A stretch of 49,508 nucleotides of DNA, from the NCBI GenBank assembly GCA_027488195.1, contig JAIYCD010000258.1:1-49508 (forward strand). Reading direction: 5' to 3'. Of the stretch, positions 22,924 through 30,499 are shown piece after piece. Below the pieces are notes generated by a model. It ran no database searches and had not been told where the DNA came from. It was given only the letters and a program-made list of their open reading frames with translations. The position numbers and the translations under genes are program-made. Source of the stretch: Acetobacteraceae bacterium. Its GTDB lineage: Bacteria > Pseudomonadota > Alphaproteobacteria > Acetobacterales > Acetobacteraceae. Every line of letters starts with the position of its first letter. Position 1 is the stretch's first letter.

Positions 22924-24606
22924 TCAGATGTTGAGGTCGAGTAGCCCGCGCAGCACGCGCGCGGGGGCGGCTTCGGCCGGGGTCGCAGCGCCGGCCGCGC
23001 GGCCGCTGCCCTGCTGTGGCCCCTGGGGTGCGGCCCCGCCCTGCCGCTGCTCACCCTGGGATCGCGGATCGCCCTGGCCGGAGGCGTTGCCGAGAGAGAA
23101 TTCGATGCCCTTCGCCTCGACGCGCAGCCCGGCATCCGCGAGGCCGCGATCCAGCTCCTGCCGGTCCCGCAGCAGCAGGGCGAGCGTCTCCGGCCGCTCG
23201 GCGACGATGCGGACGGCGTGCGAATCGCCCTCGCGCTGCACCCGGATCTCGACGCGGCCGAGCTCGGCCGGCTCAAGGCTCAGCTGGAAGCCGCCCGCCC
23301 CGCCCGGCGCGAAGGCGAGCGCCACGGCGATGGGGGCGACCTGGCGGATCGGCGGGGGCCTGGGTGTGGGCGGGCTGGTGGCGGGCGGCGGCGCCTCGGC
23401 GCTTCGGATCGGCGCGGAGAGGGGGTCACTGATGATGGGCGACGCATCCGCCGCGGCCAGGATGGGCGGCGGCGGGGGTGGGGCGGTCCTGGGCTCCGGC
23501 ATCGCCGTGCCGCTCTCGGGCAGCTTGTGCGGCCGCGCCTGGGGCAGCGGGACATCCTCCAGGGCGTGCGCGTCGGTGAGGTCGCCCAGGGCGGGCCCGG
23601 GGGCCGGCTCCGGGGCCGGCGGCGGCCCCTCGGCTGCTGGTCTGCCCAGGGCGCGCATGGCGGTGGATGCCAATGGGGCGGGCGCGGAAGCGGCCGGCGG
23701 CGCGAGTTCGTGAGGTGCGGCGATCGGTTCCTCGGCCGCGCCAGGCCGGCCGGCCAGGGTTGCCACCGGCCGGGCCGCGACCAGGGGCGCAACGGCGGGC
23801 GCAACGATGGGCGCAACGATGGGCGCAACGATGGGCGCGCCGATGGGCGCGAGCGCGGGCGCGGCCACCAGTGCCGCCACCGGCGCAAGAACCGGCGCAT
23901 CCTGGGGGCGGGATTGGGGCATGGCCGCCGGCGCCACCGGGAGAGGTATCAGCGGCAAGGGCGTCAGTGCCAAGGGCGCCAGTGCCAAGGACGCCGGTGC
24001 CAAGGACGGTAGGGGCGTGGCCGGCAGCGGGACGGCCTGCTCTTCCAGGGCGAGCACCTCCGGGAGGGGCGCTTCAGGAGGCGCCGCATCGGCTTCCGTC
24101 CCGGGCTCGGCGTCGGCCGCCAGGGGGGTGGGCAAAGGTGTGGGCAAAGGGGTGGGTGTGGCGACGTCGTTCCCACCTTCCGGGATGGGGGTCGCCAGGG
24201 GCAAGGGCGGGCCGTTTGCAGGCGGGGGCGGCAAGCTCGCGCCTGGTGGCGTCATGGGCGATGGGACGGGCGTCAGGGGCCCCATCGCGCGCGGCGCTTC
24301 GGGCCCTGGCTTGGCCTCCGGGGGGGGCGTCGCGGGGGGGGGCGCCAGGGCGGGATCGTCCCAGCCCACCGGCAAGGCCGGCGGCGGAACGGGGGCCGGT
24401 GGAAGCGTGGCGCCCGGCGTCTGCGGCATGAAGCCGGTGGCTGGCGGGCTGATGGCCGGCGCCGGCAGGCCCGTGGCCACGGGCAGCAGGGCGACGCTGC
24501 GGTTCAGCGCTTCCTGGAAGCCGGCCTCGGTGGCGGCCTCCGGCGGCACGGCGCCCAGGCCGAAGGCGGGCACGGGCGCCGTGCCGATGGTCAAGCCGCC
24601 CTCCAT
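22924..24606 (-). CDS. fliK: Flagellar hook-length control protein FliK
   Basis: From ATG 24606 the protein has 560 residues. The start is chosen because GGAGGG lies 9 bases before it and the upstream frame runs through the divergent promoter region. The N-terminal about 45 residues (EGGLTIGTAPVPAFGLG) are followed by a very long Pro/Ala-rich linker. The C-terminal Flg_hook domain is at about residues 440-525 (FQLSLEPAELGRVEIRVQREGDSH, then LLLRDRQELDRGLADAGLRV). FliK is secreted through the hook and acts as a ruler, then switches the export gate to late substrates. The linker contains 12-bp and 15-bp tandem repeats and runs of eight and nine G on the plus strand. Confidence 0.85.
   Translation of the reverse strand: MEGGLTIGTAPVPAFGLGAVPPEAATEAGFQEALNRSVALLPVATGLPAPAISPPATGFMPQTPGATLPPAPVPPPALPVGWDDPALAPPPATPPPEAKPGPEAPRAMGPLTPVPSPMTPPGASLPPPPANGPPLPLATPIPEGGNDVATPTPLPTPLPTPLAADAEPGTEADAAPPEAPLPEVLALEEQAVPLPATPLPSLAPASLALAPLALTPLPLIPLPVAPAAMPQSRPQDAPVLAPVAALVAAPALAPIGAPIVAPIVAPIVAPAVAPLVAARPVATLAGRPGAAEEPIAAPHELAPPAASAPAPLASTAMRALGRPAAEGPPPAPEPAPGPALGDLTDAHALEDVPLPQARPHKLPESGTAMPEPRTAPPPPPPILAAADASPIISDPLSAPIRSAEAPPPATSPPTPRPPPIRQVAPIAVALAFAPGGAGGFQLSLEPAELGRVEIRVQREGDSHAVRIVAERPETLALLLRDRQELDRGLADAGLRVEAKGIEFSLGNASGQGDPRSQGEQRQGGAAPQGPQQGSGRAAGAATPAEAAPARVLRGLLDLNI
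23785..23856 (-). repeat. 12-bp tandem repeat in fliK linker
   Basis: Six successive 12-base units of the type GGGCGCAACGAT (plus strand), three of them exact (23797-23808, 23809-23820, 23821-23832). On the coding strand each exact unit encodes Ile-Val-Ala-Pro. Changes in copy number would stay in frame and alter ruler length. Confidence 0.85.
23954..24013 (-). repeat. 15-bp degenerate tandem repeat in fliK linker
   Basis: Four 15-base units of the type GCCAAGGGCGCCAGT (plus strand) starting at 23954, 23969, 23984 and 23999, with one to four differences between neighbours. They encode the Leu/Ala/Pro-rich segment of the FliK linker. Confidence 0.7.
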
Positions 24607-24672
24607 GCCGATCCGCCCTCCAGGCCGCGCGGCGGGCCCCATGCCCGCCTCGCCGTCGCCGCGCCGGGTGGC

Positions 24673-24688
24673 AGCAAGGCGCGGGCCA
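24673..24688 (-). promoter_or_regulatory. Sigma-54 promoter for fliK-flgD
   Basis: The minus strand reads TGGCCCGCGCCTTGCT. Against TGGCACG-N4-TTGCW it matches every position but one (C for A at position 5), with correct GG-N10-GC spacing. Transcription should start near 24662, about 55 bases before the fliK ATG at 24606. Confidence 0.7.
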
Positions 24689-24706
24689 GCGCCTGGCGCG
24701 CCACAT

Positions 24707-24762
24707 GCGGCAGGATCGGCCAGGTCGGCGGCAGATTCGCACCGCCCGCGGCAAGTTCTGCC
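24707..24762. promoter_or_regulatory. FlbD-type enhancer array between fliK and flgE
   Basis: Three related 15-base sites: 24707-24721 (GCGGCAGGATCGGCC, 12 of 15 matching the third), 24728-24742 (GCGGCAGATTCGCAC, 10 of 15) and 24748-24762 (GCGGCAAGTTCTGCC). The starts are 21 and 20 bp apart, about two helical turns each, so all face the same side of DNA. The third contains the palindrome CGGCA-N5-TGCCG. The array lies about 45-100 bp from both predicted start points. Confidence 0.6.
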
Positions 24763-24782
24763 GCCTCCGGGCCGCCCTGTCC

Positions 24783-24797
24783 TGGCACGCATCCTGC
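24783..24797 (+). promoter_or_regulatory. Sigma-54 promoter for flgE-flgK-flgL
   Basis: TGGCACGCATCCTGC matches the sigma-54 consensus at all seven -24 positions and at three of the four TTGC positions, with correct spacing. The expected start is near 24809, giving a leader of about 32 bases to the flgE ATG at 24841. Confidence 0.75.
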
Positions 24798-24840
24798 GAG
24801 GGCGTTGCCAGCCTTTCCCCTTCGGCAATGGAGCCCCAGC

Positions 24841-26118
24841 ATGTCGCTCTTTGGTGCGATGACCACGGCGATCTCAGGCCTGAACGCGCAGTCGCGCTCG
24901 CTCGGCCACATCTCCGACAACCTGGCCAACAGCCAGACCACGGGATTCAAGCGGATCGATTCCAACTTCACCGATCTCGTCACGCAGTCCAGCTCGAACT
25001 CGCACTCGCCGGGCTCCGTCATCGCCCGGCCGGACTTCACCAATACGGTGCAGGGCACGGTGGAGCAGAGCGAAAATCCGCTCGGCCTCGCCATCGGGGG
25101 GCAGGGGTTCTTCAGCGTGGCGCAGTCGCGCGGGAGCGTGGGCGGGCTGCCGGTCTTCGACGAGCGGCAATTCTACACCCGCGCCGGCGATTTCCGGATG
25201 GATCGCGACGGCTACCTGGTGAACGGCGCCAACTACTTCCTGCAGGGCTGGCCGGTGAATGGCGAAGGCATCGTGGACCGCACGACGCTGGCCCCCGTGC
25301 GCGTCAGCCAGGAGGTGTTCAACCCGATCGCCACCTCGACCATCGAGATGTCCGCGAACCTGCCCGCGATCGACCCGCCGGTCACGCCGGCCGACGCGAA
25401 GTCCTACAGCACGCAGGTGCAGATCTATGACCAGGTGGGGAACCGCAACCCGGTCACGCTCACCTTCACGCAGATGACGGATGGCACGCCGCGCGGCTGG
25501 AACATGACCATCACGCCCAATCCCGTGGTCGGCGGCGTGGACGTGCCGATCATCTTCGGCACCAACGGCACGATCGAGAGCTTCAACGGCACGGCGGGCC
25601 TGACGAACACGGCGGTGGACTTCCCCTTCGACATGGATTTCGGCCTGGGCAACCAGGCGATCACGCTCAATATCGGCCGCTTCGGGATCGCGCAGGGCAT
25701 CACGCAATACGCGGGCAAGGACTTCTCGCTGCGGAACCTCTCGCAGAACGGCGTGCCGCCCGGCGGGTATTCGGGCCTTGCGGTGCGTGACAATGGCGAC
25801 ATCGCCGTGAACTACGACAATGGCCAATCGCGCATCGTGGCGCGCGTGCCGCTCGTCTCCTTCAGCGATGCCGACAAGCTGCAACGCCTGGATGGCCAGG
25901 GCTTCATGCGCACGCTGGAAAGCGGCGAGGCGCAGGTGACCGATGTGGCGAGCAACGGCGTGGGCAAGCTGGTCGTCGGCGCGCTGGAGAAGTCGAACGT
26001 GGATATCGGCACGGAGTTCACGAAGCTGATCGTCGCGCAGCGCGCCTATACGGCGAACACCAGGCTCGTCACCACGGCCGATGAGATGCTGCAGGACACG
26101 ATTAACATGAAGCGCTGA
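24841..26118 (+). CDS. flgE: Flagellar hook protein FlgE
   Basis: A 425-residue hook subunit. The N-terminal rod-hook signature is MSLFGAMTTAISGLNAQSRSLGHISDNLANSQTTGFKR (in pieces, residues 1-38), and the C-terminal partner is NVDIGTEFTKLIVAQRAYTANTRLVTTADEMLQDTINMKR (the last about 40 residues). Both ends form the coiled coils of the hook D0 domain. The middle carries the FlgE D2-type region (AIDPPVTPADAKSYSTQVQIYDQVGNRNPVTL). The upstream codons 24805-24840 are in frame but lie before the family N-terminus, so ATG 24841 is used. It is exported through the flagellar system and is the first gene of the rightward hook-filament junction operon. Confidence 0.95.
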   Translation: MSLFGAMTTAISGLNAQSRSLGHISDNLANSQTTGFKRIDSNFTDLVTQSSSNSHSPGSVIARPDFTNTVQGTVEQSENPLGLAIGGQGFFSVAQSRGSVGGLPVFDERQFYTRAGDFRMDRDGYLVNGANYFLQGWPVNGEGIVDRTTLAPVRVSQEVFNPIATSTIEMSANLPAIDPPVTPADAKSYSTQVQIYDQVGNRNPVTLTFTQMTDGTPRGWNMTITPNPVVGGVDVPIIFGTNGTIESFNGTAGLTNTAVDFPFDMDFGLGNQAITLNIGRFGIAQGITQYAGKDFSLRNLSQNGVPPGGYSGLAVRDNGDIAVNYDNGQSRIVARVPLVSFSDADKLQRLDGQGFMRTLESGEAQVTDVASNGVGKLVVGALEKSNVDIGTEFTKLIVAQRAYTANTRLVTTADEMLQDTINMKR

Positions 26119-26141
26119 CGCGCCCGTAAGGTGATACCGCC

Positions 26142-27677
26142 ATGAGCATCGACCTCGCCATCGGCATCGCGCGCAGCGGCCTGCTGGCCACGCAGCGCGC
26201 GCTGGCCAATGTCTCGCAGAACATCACCAATGCCGAGACGCCGGGCTACACCCGCAAGACCGGTGCTCCGGAATCGCGCACGGCCGGCGGCATGCCGCTC
26301 GGCGTCCGGCTGGGCGATGCGCGGCGCGAGGTGGACCAGGCGTTGCTGAACGAACGCGATTCGCGCGGCGGCGAGGCGGCGGCGGCCCAGGTGCGTGAGC
26401 GCCTGCTCTCGGGCATCGAGGCGTTGCACGGCACGGCCGGGGCCGGAAAGACGGTGGGCGATGCCATCGGCGCCCTCGAGACGAGCCTGACCTCGCTGCG
26501 TGGCGCCCCGCAGGAGGGGGCGCTGCAGCGCCTGGGCGTGGAGGCGGCGCGCGAGGTGGCCCTGCGCTTCCAGGATGTGGCGGCGGGCGTGGCGGATGCG
26601 CGCCAGCAGGCACATGACGGCATGCTGCGCGAGGTGGAGCAGGTGAATATCGGCCTGCGGGAGGTGGCGCAGCTCACCATCGCGATCCGCGGCGATCGCT
26701 CGCGCGGCCTCAGCACCGCCGATCTCGAGGACCGGCGCGACATGGCGCTGTCGAAGCTCTCGCAGAGCCTGCCGGTGCAGGCGCTGCACCAGCCCGATGG
26801 CGGCCTCGTCCTGCTGGCGCGTGGCGGCTTCGCGCTGCCGCTGGAGCCCGAGGGCGACGCCATCACCGCGTCATCCGCCGATCTTGGCGCAAGTTCCTTC
26901 CATGGCCCGGGGGGCGACATTCCGCCCATCCTGCTGGGCGGCGCCAACATCACGCGGCAGTTGGGCGGCGGGCGGCTCGGCGAATATGTCGCGCTGCGCG
27001 ATGCCACGCTGCCGCGCTACCAGGCCGAGCTTGACCTCGCCGCCGCCACGCTCGCCACGCGCTTCGACCAGCAGGGTCTGCGGCTCTTCACCGGCATCGC
27101 CGGCCAGATGCCCGACACCAGCCTGCCCTATAGCGACCCGGCGAGCGGGCAGATGGGCTTTGCCAGGGAGATCCGCCTCGCCGATCCGGTCGCGGGGAAT
27201 CCGGCCCTGCTGCGTGACGGCACGCATGCGGTGGCGGATACGCCGGGCGGGGCCAGCGGCTTTACGCCCAACCCGGCCGACGGCCCGGCCGGCTTTGCCA
27301 CCCTGCTCGATCGCGTGGTCACCCATAGCCTGGGCGAGACGGTGCGGCCCGGCGTCACCTGGCCGCCCATCGCCTCGGGCGGGATCGGGCCCGATGGCAC
27401 CCTCAACTCCCCTTTCATTCCCCCGCGCGCGATCGGCGATTACGCCGCGACGCTGACCGGCGTGCAGGCGGGCGACCGCGCGGCGGCGACGGCGGCGCTC
27501 GAGCGCGCCGAGGGGCTGAAGGCTGGCATGGAGGCCCGCTTCCAGCGCGAATCCGGCGTGGACCCGGATGCCGAGATGGCGATGCTGATCCGCCTGCAGA
27601 ACGCCTATGCCGCCAATGCCCGCGTGCTGAATACGGCGCAGCAGATGTGGGACCAGCTGCAATCCATCGGCCGATAG
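26142..27677 (+). CDS. flgK: Hook-filament junction protein FlgK
   Basis: A 511-residue FlgK (HAP1). The N-terminus SIDLAIGIARSGLLATQRALANVSQNITNAETPGYTRK (in pieces) and the C-terminal ESGVDPDAEMAMLIRLQNAYAANARVLNTAQQMWDQL are the terminal helices shared by junction proteins. The large middle domain is poorly conserved, as usual. FlgK joins hook to filament outside the cell. It lies 23 bp after flgE and 19 bp before flgL, in one operon. Confidence 0.93.
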   Translation: MSIDLAIGIARSGLLATQRALANVSQNITNAETPGYTRKTGAPESRTAGGMPLGVRLGDARREVDQALLNERDSRGGEAAAAQVRERLLSGIEALHGTAGAGKTVGDAIGALETSLTSLRGAPQEGALQRLGVEAAREVALRFQDVAAGVADARQQAHDGMLREVEQVNIGLREVAQLTIAIRGDRSRGLSTADLEDRRDMALSKLSQSLPVQALHQPDGGLVLLARGGFALPLEPEGDAITASSADLGASSFHGPGGDIPPILLGGANITRQLGGGRLGEYVALRDATLPRYQAELDLAAATLATRFDQQGLRLFTGIAGQMPDTSLPYSDPASGQMGFAREIRLADPVAGNPALLRDGTHAVADTPGGASGFTPNPADGPAGFATLLDRVVTHSLGETVRPGVTWPPIASGGIGPDGTLNSPFIPPRAIGDYAATLTGVQAGDRAAATAALERAEGLKAGMEARFQRESGVDPDAEMAMLIRLQNAYAANARVLNTAQQMWDQLQSIGR

Positions 27678-27696
27678 GAAGGGGAGCTGACACGCC

Positions 27697-28773
27697 ATGT
27701 CCAGCATCGAGCTGTTCAACCGACTGACGGGCGACACGATGCAGTTGCGCGGCCGGATCGAGACGCTGACGCGGCAATCCATCACGGGCCTGAAGGCGGA
27801 GAGACTGGGCGACCTCGGCCCCGGCGTTGCGAGGTCGGTCTCGCTGCGCGCCGAACTGGGGCGGCGGGAGCTGTCCGGCCAGGCCATGGAACAGGCGCTG
27901 GGCCGCACCGCGGTGATGCAGGGCAGCCTGGACCGCCTGACCGAGATCGCCCGCGAATTCCGCACCAAGGCCGCCACGCGCATCACCGCCGGCGACGCCG
28001 GCTCGCTCATGACGGTGCAGAGCGATGCGCGCGCGGCGCTGACCGAGGTGGCGCATCTGCTGAACACGCGGCATGCGGGCGAGTACCTGTTCGGCGGCAG
28101 CGACCTGACGCGCCCGCCCATCCCTGACCCCGAAGGCCTGGCCACCGGCCAGATGGCGCAGGACATCGCGGCCGAGGTCGCGGCACTCCCCGTCCAGGGC
28201 GTGCTTGCCACCATCGATGCCACGCGCGGCATCGCGCAGAGCAACGCGCTGGGCGTCACCCCCTTCTCGGACCGGCTGACGGCCGACGCGCTGCTGCCGT
28301 CGGGGGAGCAGGAGTTGCGGCGCGGCGTGCCGGCGGCGGATGGCCAGGTGATCGGCTATGGCATCATCGCCGGGCGCAACGCGGATGCCATCAGCCAGGG
28401 CGAGACGACGGGCAGCTGGGCGCGCGATCTCATGCGCAACCTGATGAGCCTCGCGGCCCTCACGCCCGAGCAGATGAGCGACCGCGCCGTCTTTGACGGC
28501 TTCATCGGCAGCCTGCGCGATGGGCTCTCCTCGGCCGAGTTGGCGCTGGGGGAGGAGGCGGGTGCGCTCGGCACCGTCGAGGCGCGGATGGAGGCGACGC
28601 AGCGGCGGCATGCAGACCTTTCCACCGCGCTCTCCCAGCAGATCGCCGACATCGAGGAGGTGGATGTGGCCGATGTGCTGGTGCGCCTCCAGGCCACGCG
28701 CAACGCGCTGGAAGCGAGCTACCGCGCCATCGGCTCGCTACGCGAGCTGACCTTGGCGAACTTCCTGCGTTGA
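27697..28773 (+). CDS. flgL: Hook-filament junction protein FlgL
   Basis: A 358-residue FlgL (HAP3), flagellin-related. The N-terminal region has LFNRLTGDTMQLRGRIETLTRQSITGLKAERLGDLG, then the conserved LLNTRHAGEYLFGGSDLTRPPI near residues 120-141. The C-terminal helix reads VDVADVLVRLQATRNALEASYRAIGSLRELTLANFLR (in pieces). It forms the second junction layer between hook and flagellin filament. The flagellin genes themselves are not in the window. Confidence 0.9.
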   Translation: MSSIELFNRLTGDTMQLRGRIETLTRQSITGLKAERLGDLGPGVARSVSLRAELGRRELSGQAMEQALGRTAVMQGSLDRLTEIAREFRTKAATRITAGDAGSLMTVQSDARAALTEVAHLLNTRHAGEYLFGGSDLTRPPIPDPEGLATGQMAQDIAAEVAALPVQGVLATIDATRGIAQSNALGVTPFSDRLTADALLPSGEQELRRGVPAADGQVIGYGIIAGRNADAISQGETTGSWARDLMRNLMSLAALTPEQMSDRAVFDGFIGSLRDGLSSAELALGEEAGALGTVEARMEATQRRHADLSTALSQQIADIEEVDVADVLVRLQATRNALEASYRAIGSLRELTLANFLR

Positions 28774-28893
28774 TCGGGTGCCCGTCTTCAAGCGGCATTA
28801 ACCCGCCCCGCCGCAGAGTGGCGCCGTGCCGGGTGGCCCCTGGCATCGGAGGAACGGCAAGGAGCCATGAGGGCCCGTGCCGACCGTGCGCTT

Positions 28894-28903
28894 CCCCCCC
28901 CCC
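28894..28903 (+). repeat. Ten-C homopolymer upstream of flbT
   Basis: A run of ten C is followed by GGGGAGGG, 46 bp before the flbT start. It could pair with the following G run as a hairpin (CCCC/GGGG) or be a slippage site. It lies outside coding sequence, in the 176-bp flgL-flbT gap. Confidence 0.6.
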
Positions 28904-28949
28904 GGGGAGGGCGCGGATTTCCTGCCGGAGCGACTTGAAGGGAAAAAAC

Positions 28950-29393
28950 ATGTCCACGCTCGTGTTGGAACTCCGCCAGGGTGACCTGATGGTGGTGAAC
29001 GGTGCGCCGATCCGGTTCCGCAACCGCACGCGGATCGAGCTGGCGGCCAAGGCGCGCTTCCTCTTCGGCAAGCAGATCATGGCGCCCGATGGCGCCAATA
29101 CCCCGGCGCGACGCATCTATTTCGCGCTGCAGACCGCCTATATCGGCACGGAGGAGGAGCGCGAGCCCGGCCTCGTCGCCGCGCGCGCGCTGATCGAGGA
29201 ATTCAACGAGGCCACCACCTCGATCCTCGTGCGGGAGATGCTGGCCCGCGCGCTGGTCGCCGCCGAGGAGGATGATTGCTACCTGGCGCTGAAGATCGCG
29301 CGCCGGGTGATGCGCCATGAGGAGGAGGTGCTGGGCCTGGCCCCGCTGCCCGCGCCGCGCCGTGAGGCCGCCGAAGGTGCCGCCCATGGCTGA
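28950..29393 (+). CDS. flbT: Flagellar regulator FlbT
   Basis: A 147-residue FlbT. The opening STLVLELRQGDLMVVNGAPIRF and the block TPARRIYFALQTAYIGTEEER (about residues 50-70) are typical. In Caulobacter, FlbT binds the leader of flagellin mRNA and blocks its use until the hook is finished. The start at 28950 has AAGGGAAA 6-13 bases upstream and fits the family N-terminus; the open frame before it is non-conserved. A flaF gene, the usual partner, is not seen; instead a DUF1217 gene overlaps its end by 8 bp. Confidence 0.9.
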   Translation: MSTLVLELRQGDLMVVNGAPIRFRNRTRIELAAKARFLFGKQIMAPDGANTPARRIYFALQTAYIGTEEEREPGLVAARALIEEFNEATTSILVREMLARALVAAEEDDCYLALKIARRVMRHEEEVLGLAPLPAPRREAAEGAAHG

Positions 29394-30138
29394 TGCGGCG
29401 AGCGCCGTCGCCGCCTTTCGCCGGGTGCTGAAGCCGGGCGAGGAGGAGCGCGCGCTCAGCCGCATCGCCACCGAGCCGCAGCAGAAGCGGGCGATGGAGC
29501 AGTTCAGGCGCGCCGTGGACCGCGCGCCGGACGCCCGCGCCGCGCTCCGCGACCCGCGCGTGCTGCAGGTGATCACCACGGCACTCGGCATTCCCGAGGG
29601 CGCCAACCAGGCCGGCCTGGCCACGCGCGTCCTGCTCTCCGACCTCAGGGACGAGAAGAGCTTGGCGAATACGCTGGGCGACCGCCGCTGGAAATCCGCG
29701 GCCGAGACGCTGGATCTCGGCCGGCGGGGCATCGCGGCCCTGCGCGACCCGCAGCTGCAGGCGAGCCTGGCCGACGGGCTGCGCCGCGCGCAATGGAACC
29801 AGAACCTGGAGCGCGAGCAGCCCGGCCTGGGCGACGCCGTGCTGTTCCGTGAGCGCGCCACGGCGGTGGACAACAACATCTACGCCGTTCTGGGCGACCC
29901 GATCATCCGCCGCGTGGTCACCGGCGCGCTGGGCCTGCCGATGCAGATCGCGATCCAGCCGGTGGAGACGCAGGCGCGGGCGGTGCGGGCGCGGCTCGAC
30001 ATCACCAAGCTCGAGGATCCGAAGGAGGTGCAGCGGCTGGCCGAGCGGTATCTGATGAATCGCGCCAATGAGAATGCGGCGAATGGCACCGACATCCTGG
30101 CGCGCTTCGGCTTCCCACCGCGCGGCTTCACGGTCTGA
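29386..30138 (+). CDS. DUF1217 flagellar-associated protein
   Basis: A 250-residue soluble, helical protein of the DUF1217 family, found beside flagellar genes in alphaproteobacteria. Repeated segments of the kind LRDPRVLQVITTALGIPEGA (about residues 50-69) and LGDPIIRRVVTGALGLPMQIA (about 166-186) suggest an internal duplication around a D-P-x-hydrophobic core. The C-terminus AERYLMNRANENA resembles the terminal part of axial proteins. No signal peptide is seen. The ATG at 29386 overlaps the flbT stop by 8 bp, so it is co-translated. Its molecular role is not established. Confidence 0.75.
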   Translation: MADAASAVAAFRRVLKPGEEERALSRIATEPQQKRAMEQFRRAVDRAPDARAALRDPRVLQVITTALGIPEGANQAGLATRVLLSDLRDEKSLANTLGDRRWKSAAETLDLGRRGIAALRDPQLQASLADGLRRAQWNQNLEREQPGLGDAVLFRERATAVDNNIYAVLGDPIIRRVVTGALGLPMQIAIQPVETQARAVRARLDITKLEDPKEVQRLAERYLMNRANENAANGTDILARFGFPPRGFTV

Positions 30139-30145
30139 CGCCGCG

Positions 30146-30391
30146 TCACGGCAACCCACGTTGCGCGTTGCGATAGGCCTCCAGCTGCGCCTGGCTCGGC
30201 GCGCTGCGTTCCACCTTGCCACCGGAATCGAGGAACTCCAGCACCACGATGCCCAGCGCGGGGTCGAGTCGCAGGCGGGGATTGGGGCCGATCGGCGGTG
30301 GGGCCTGCGGCGTCTGTGCGGCCATGGGCGCGGCGGGGGGGGGCGGGCCGGCGGGCAAGCCGCTCGGGAGGTAGGTGCCGATGGGTTTCAT
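30146..30391 (-). CDS. Small FlaG-like protein
   Basis: An 81-residue protein facing the flagellar operon, 7 bp beyond the DUF1217 gene. Residues 1-35 are Pro/Ala-rich. The C-terminal part (NPRLRLDPALGIVVLEFLDSGGKVERSAPSQAQLEAYR, in pieces, about 37-74) resembles the FlaG core: a beta hairpin with Asp-x-x-x-Gly-x-x-x-Arg-x-x-P-S. FlaG affects filament length in other bacteria. The similarity is weak, and FlaG is offered as a likeness, not an assignment. Confidence 0.6.
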   Translation of the reverse strand: MKPIGTYLPSGLPAGPPPPAAPMAAQTPQAPPPIGPNPRLRLDPALGIVVLEFLDSGGKVERSAPSQAQLEAYRNAQRGLP

Positions 30392-30499
30392 GGGCGAGAC
30401 TCAGCGTGGTTAAGGGTCATCCCAGAAACCATGCCGATGGTTAATCAAGCGTGAAGCGCGCCTCACCGGTTTGACGGGCGGGCCCGCAGCGCCGATTCT

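Noticed and set aside
20528-23713. Plus-strand open frame of 1061 codons across fliF, flgD and fliK
   Set aside because: Shadow frame produced by high third-position GC; its content mirrors the real minus-strand genes.
23785-24013. Clustered short repeats as a possible CRISPR array
   Set aside because: Units are 12 and 15 bp, contiguous with no spacers, and in frame within the fliK linker.
26142-28773. flgK or flgL as flagellin
   Set aside because: Both have hook-junction terminal signatures and positions directly after flgE; no flagellin-type D0/D1 pair is present.
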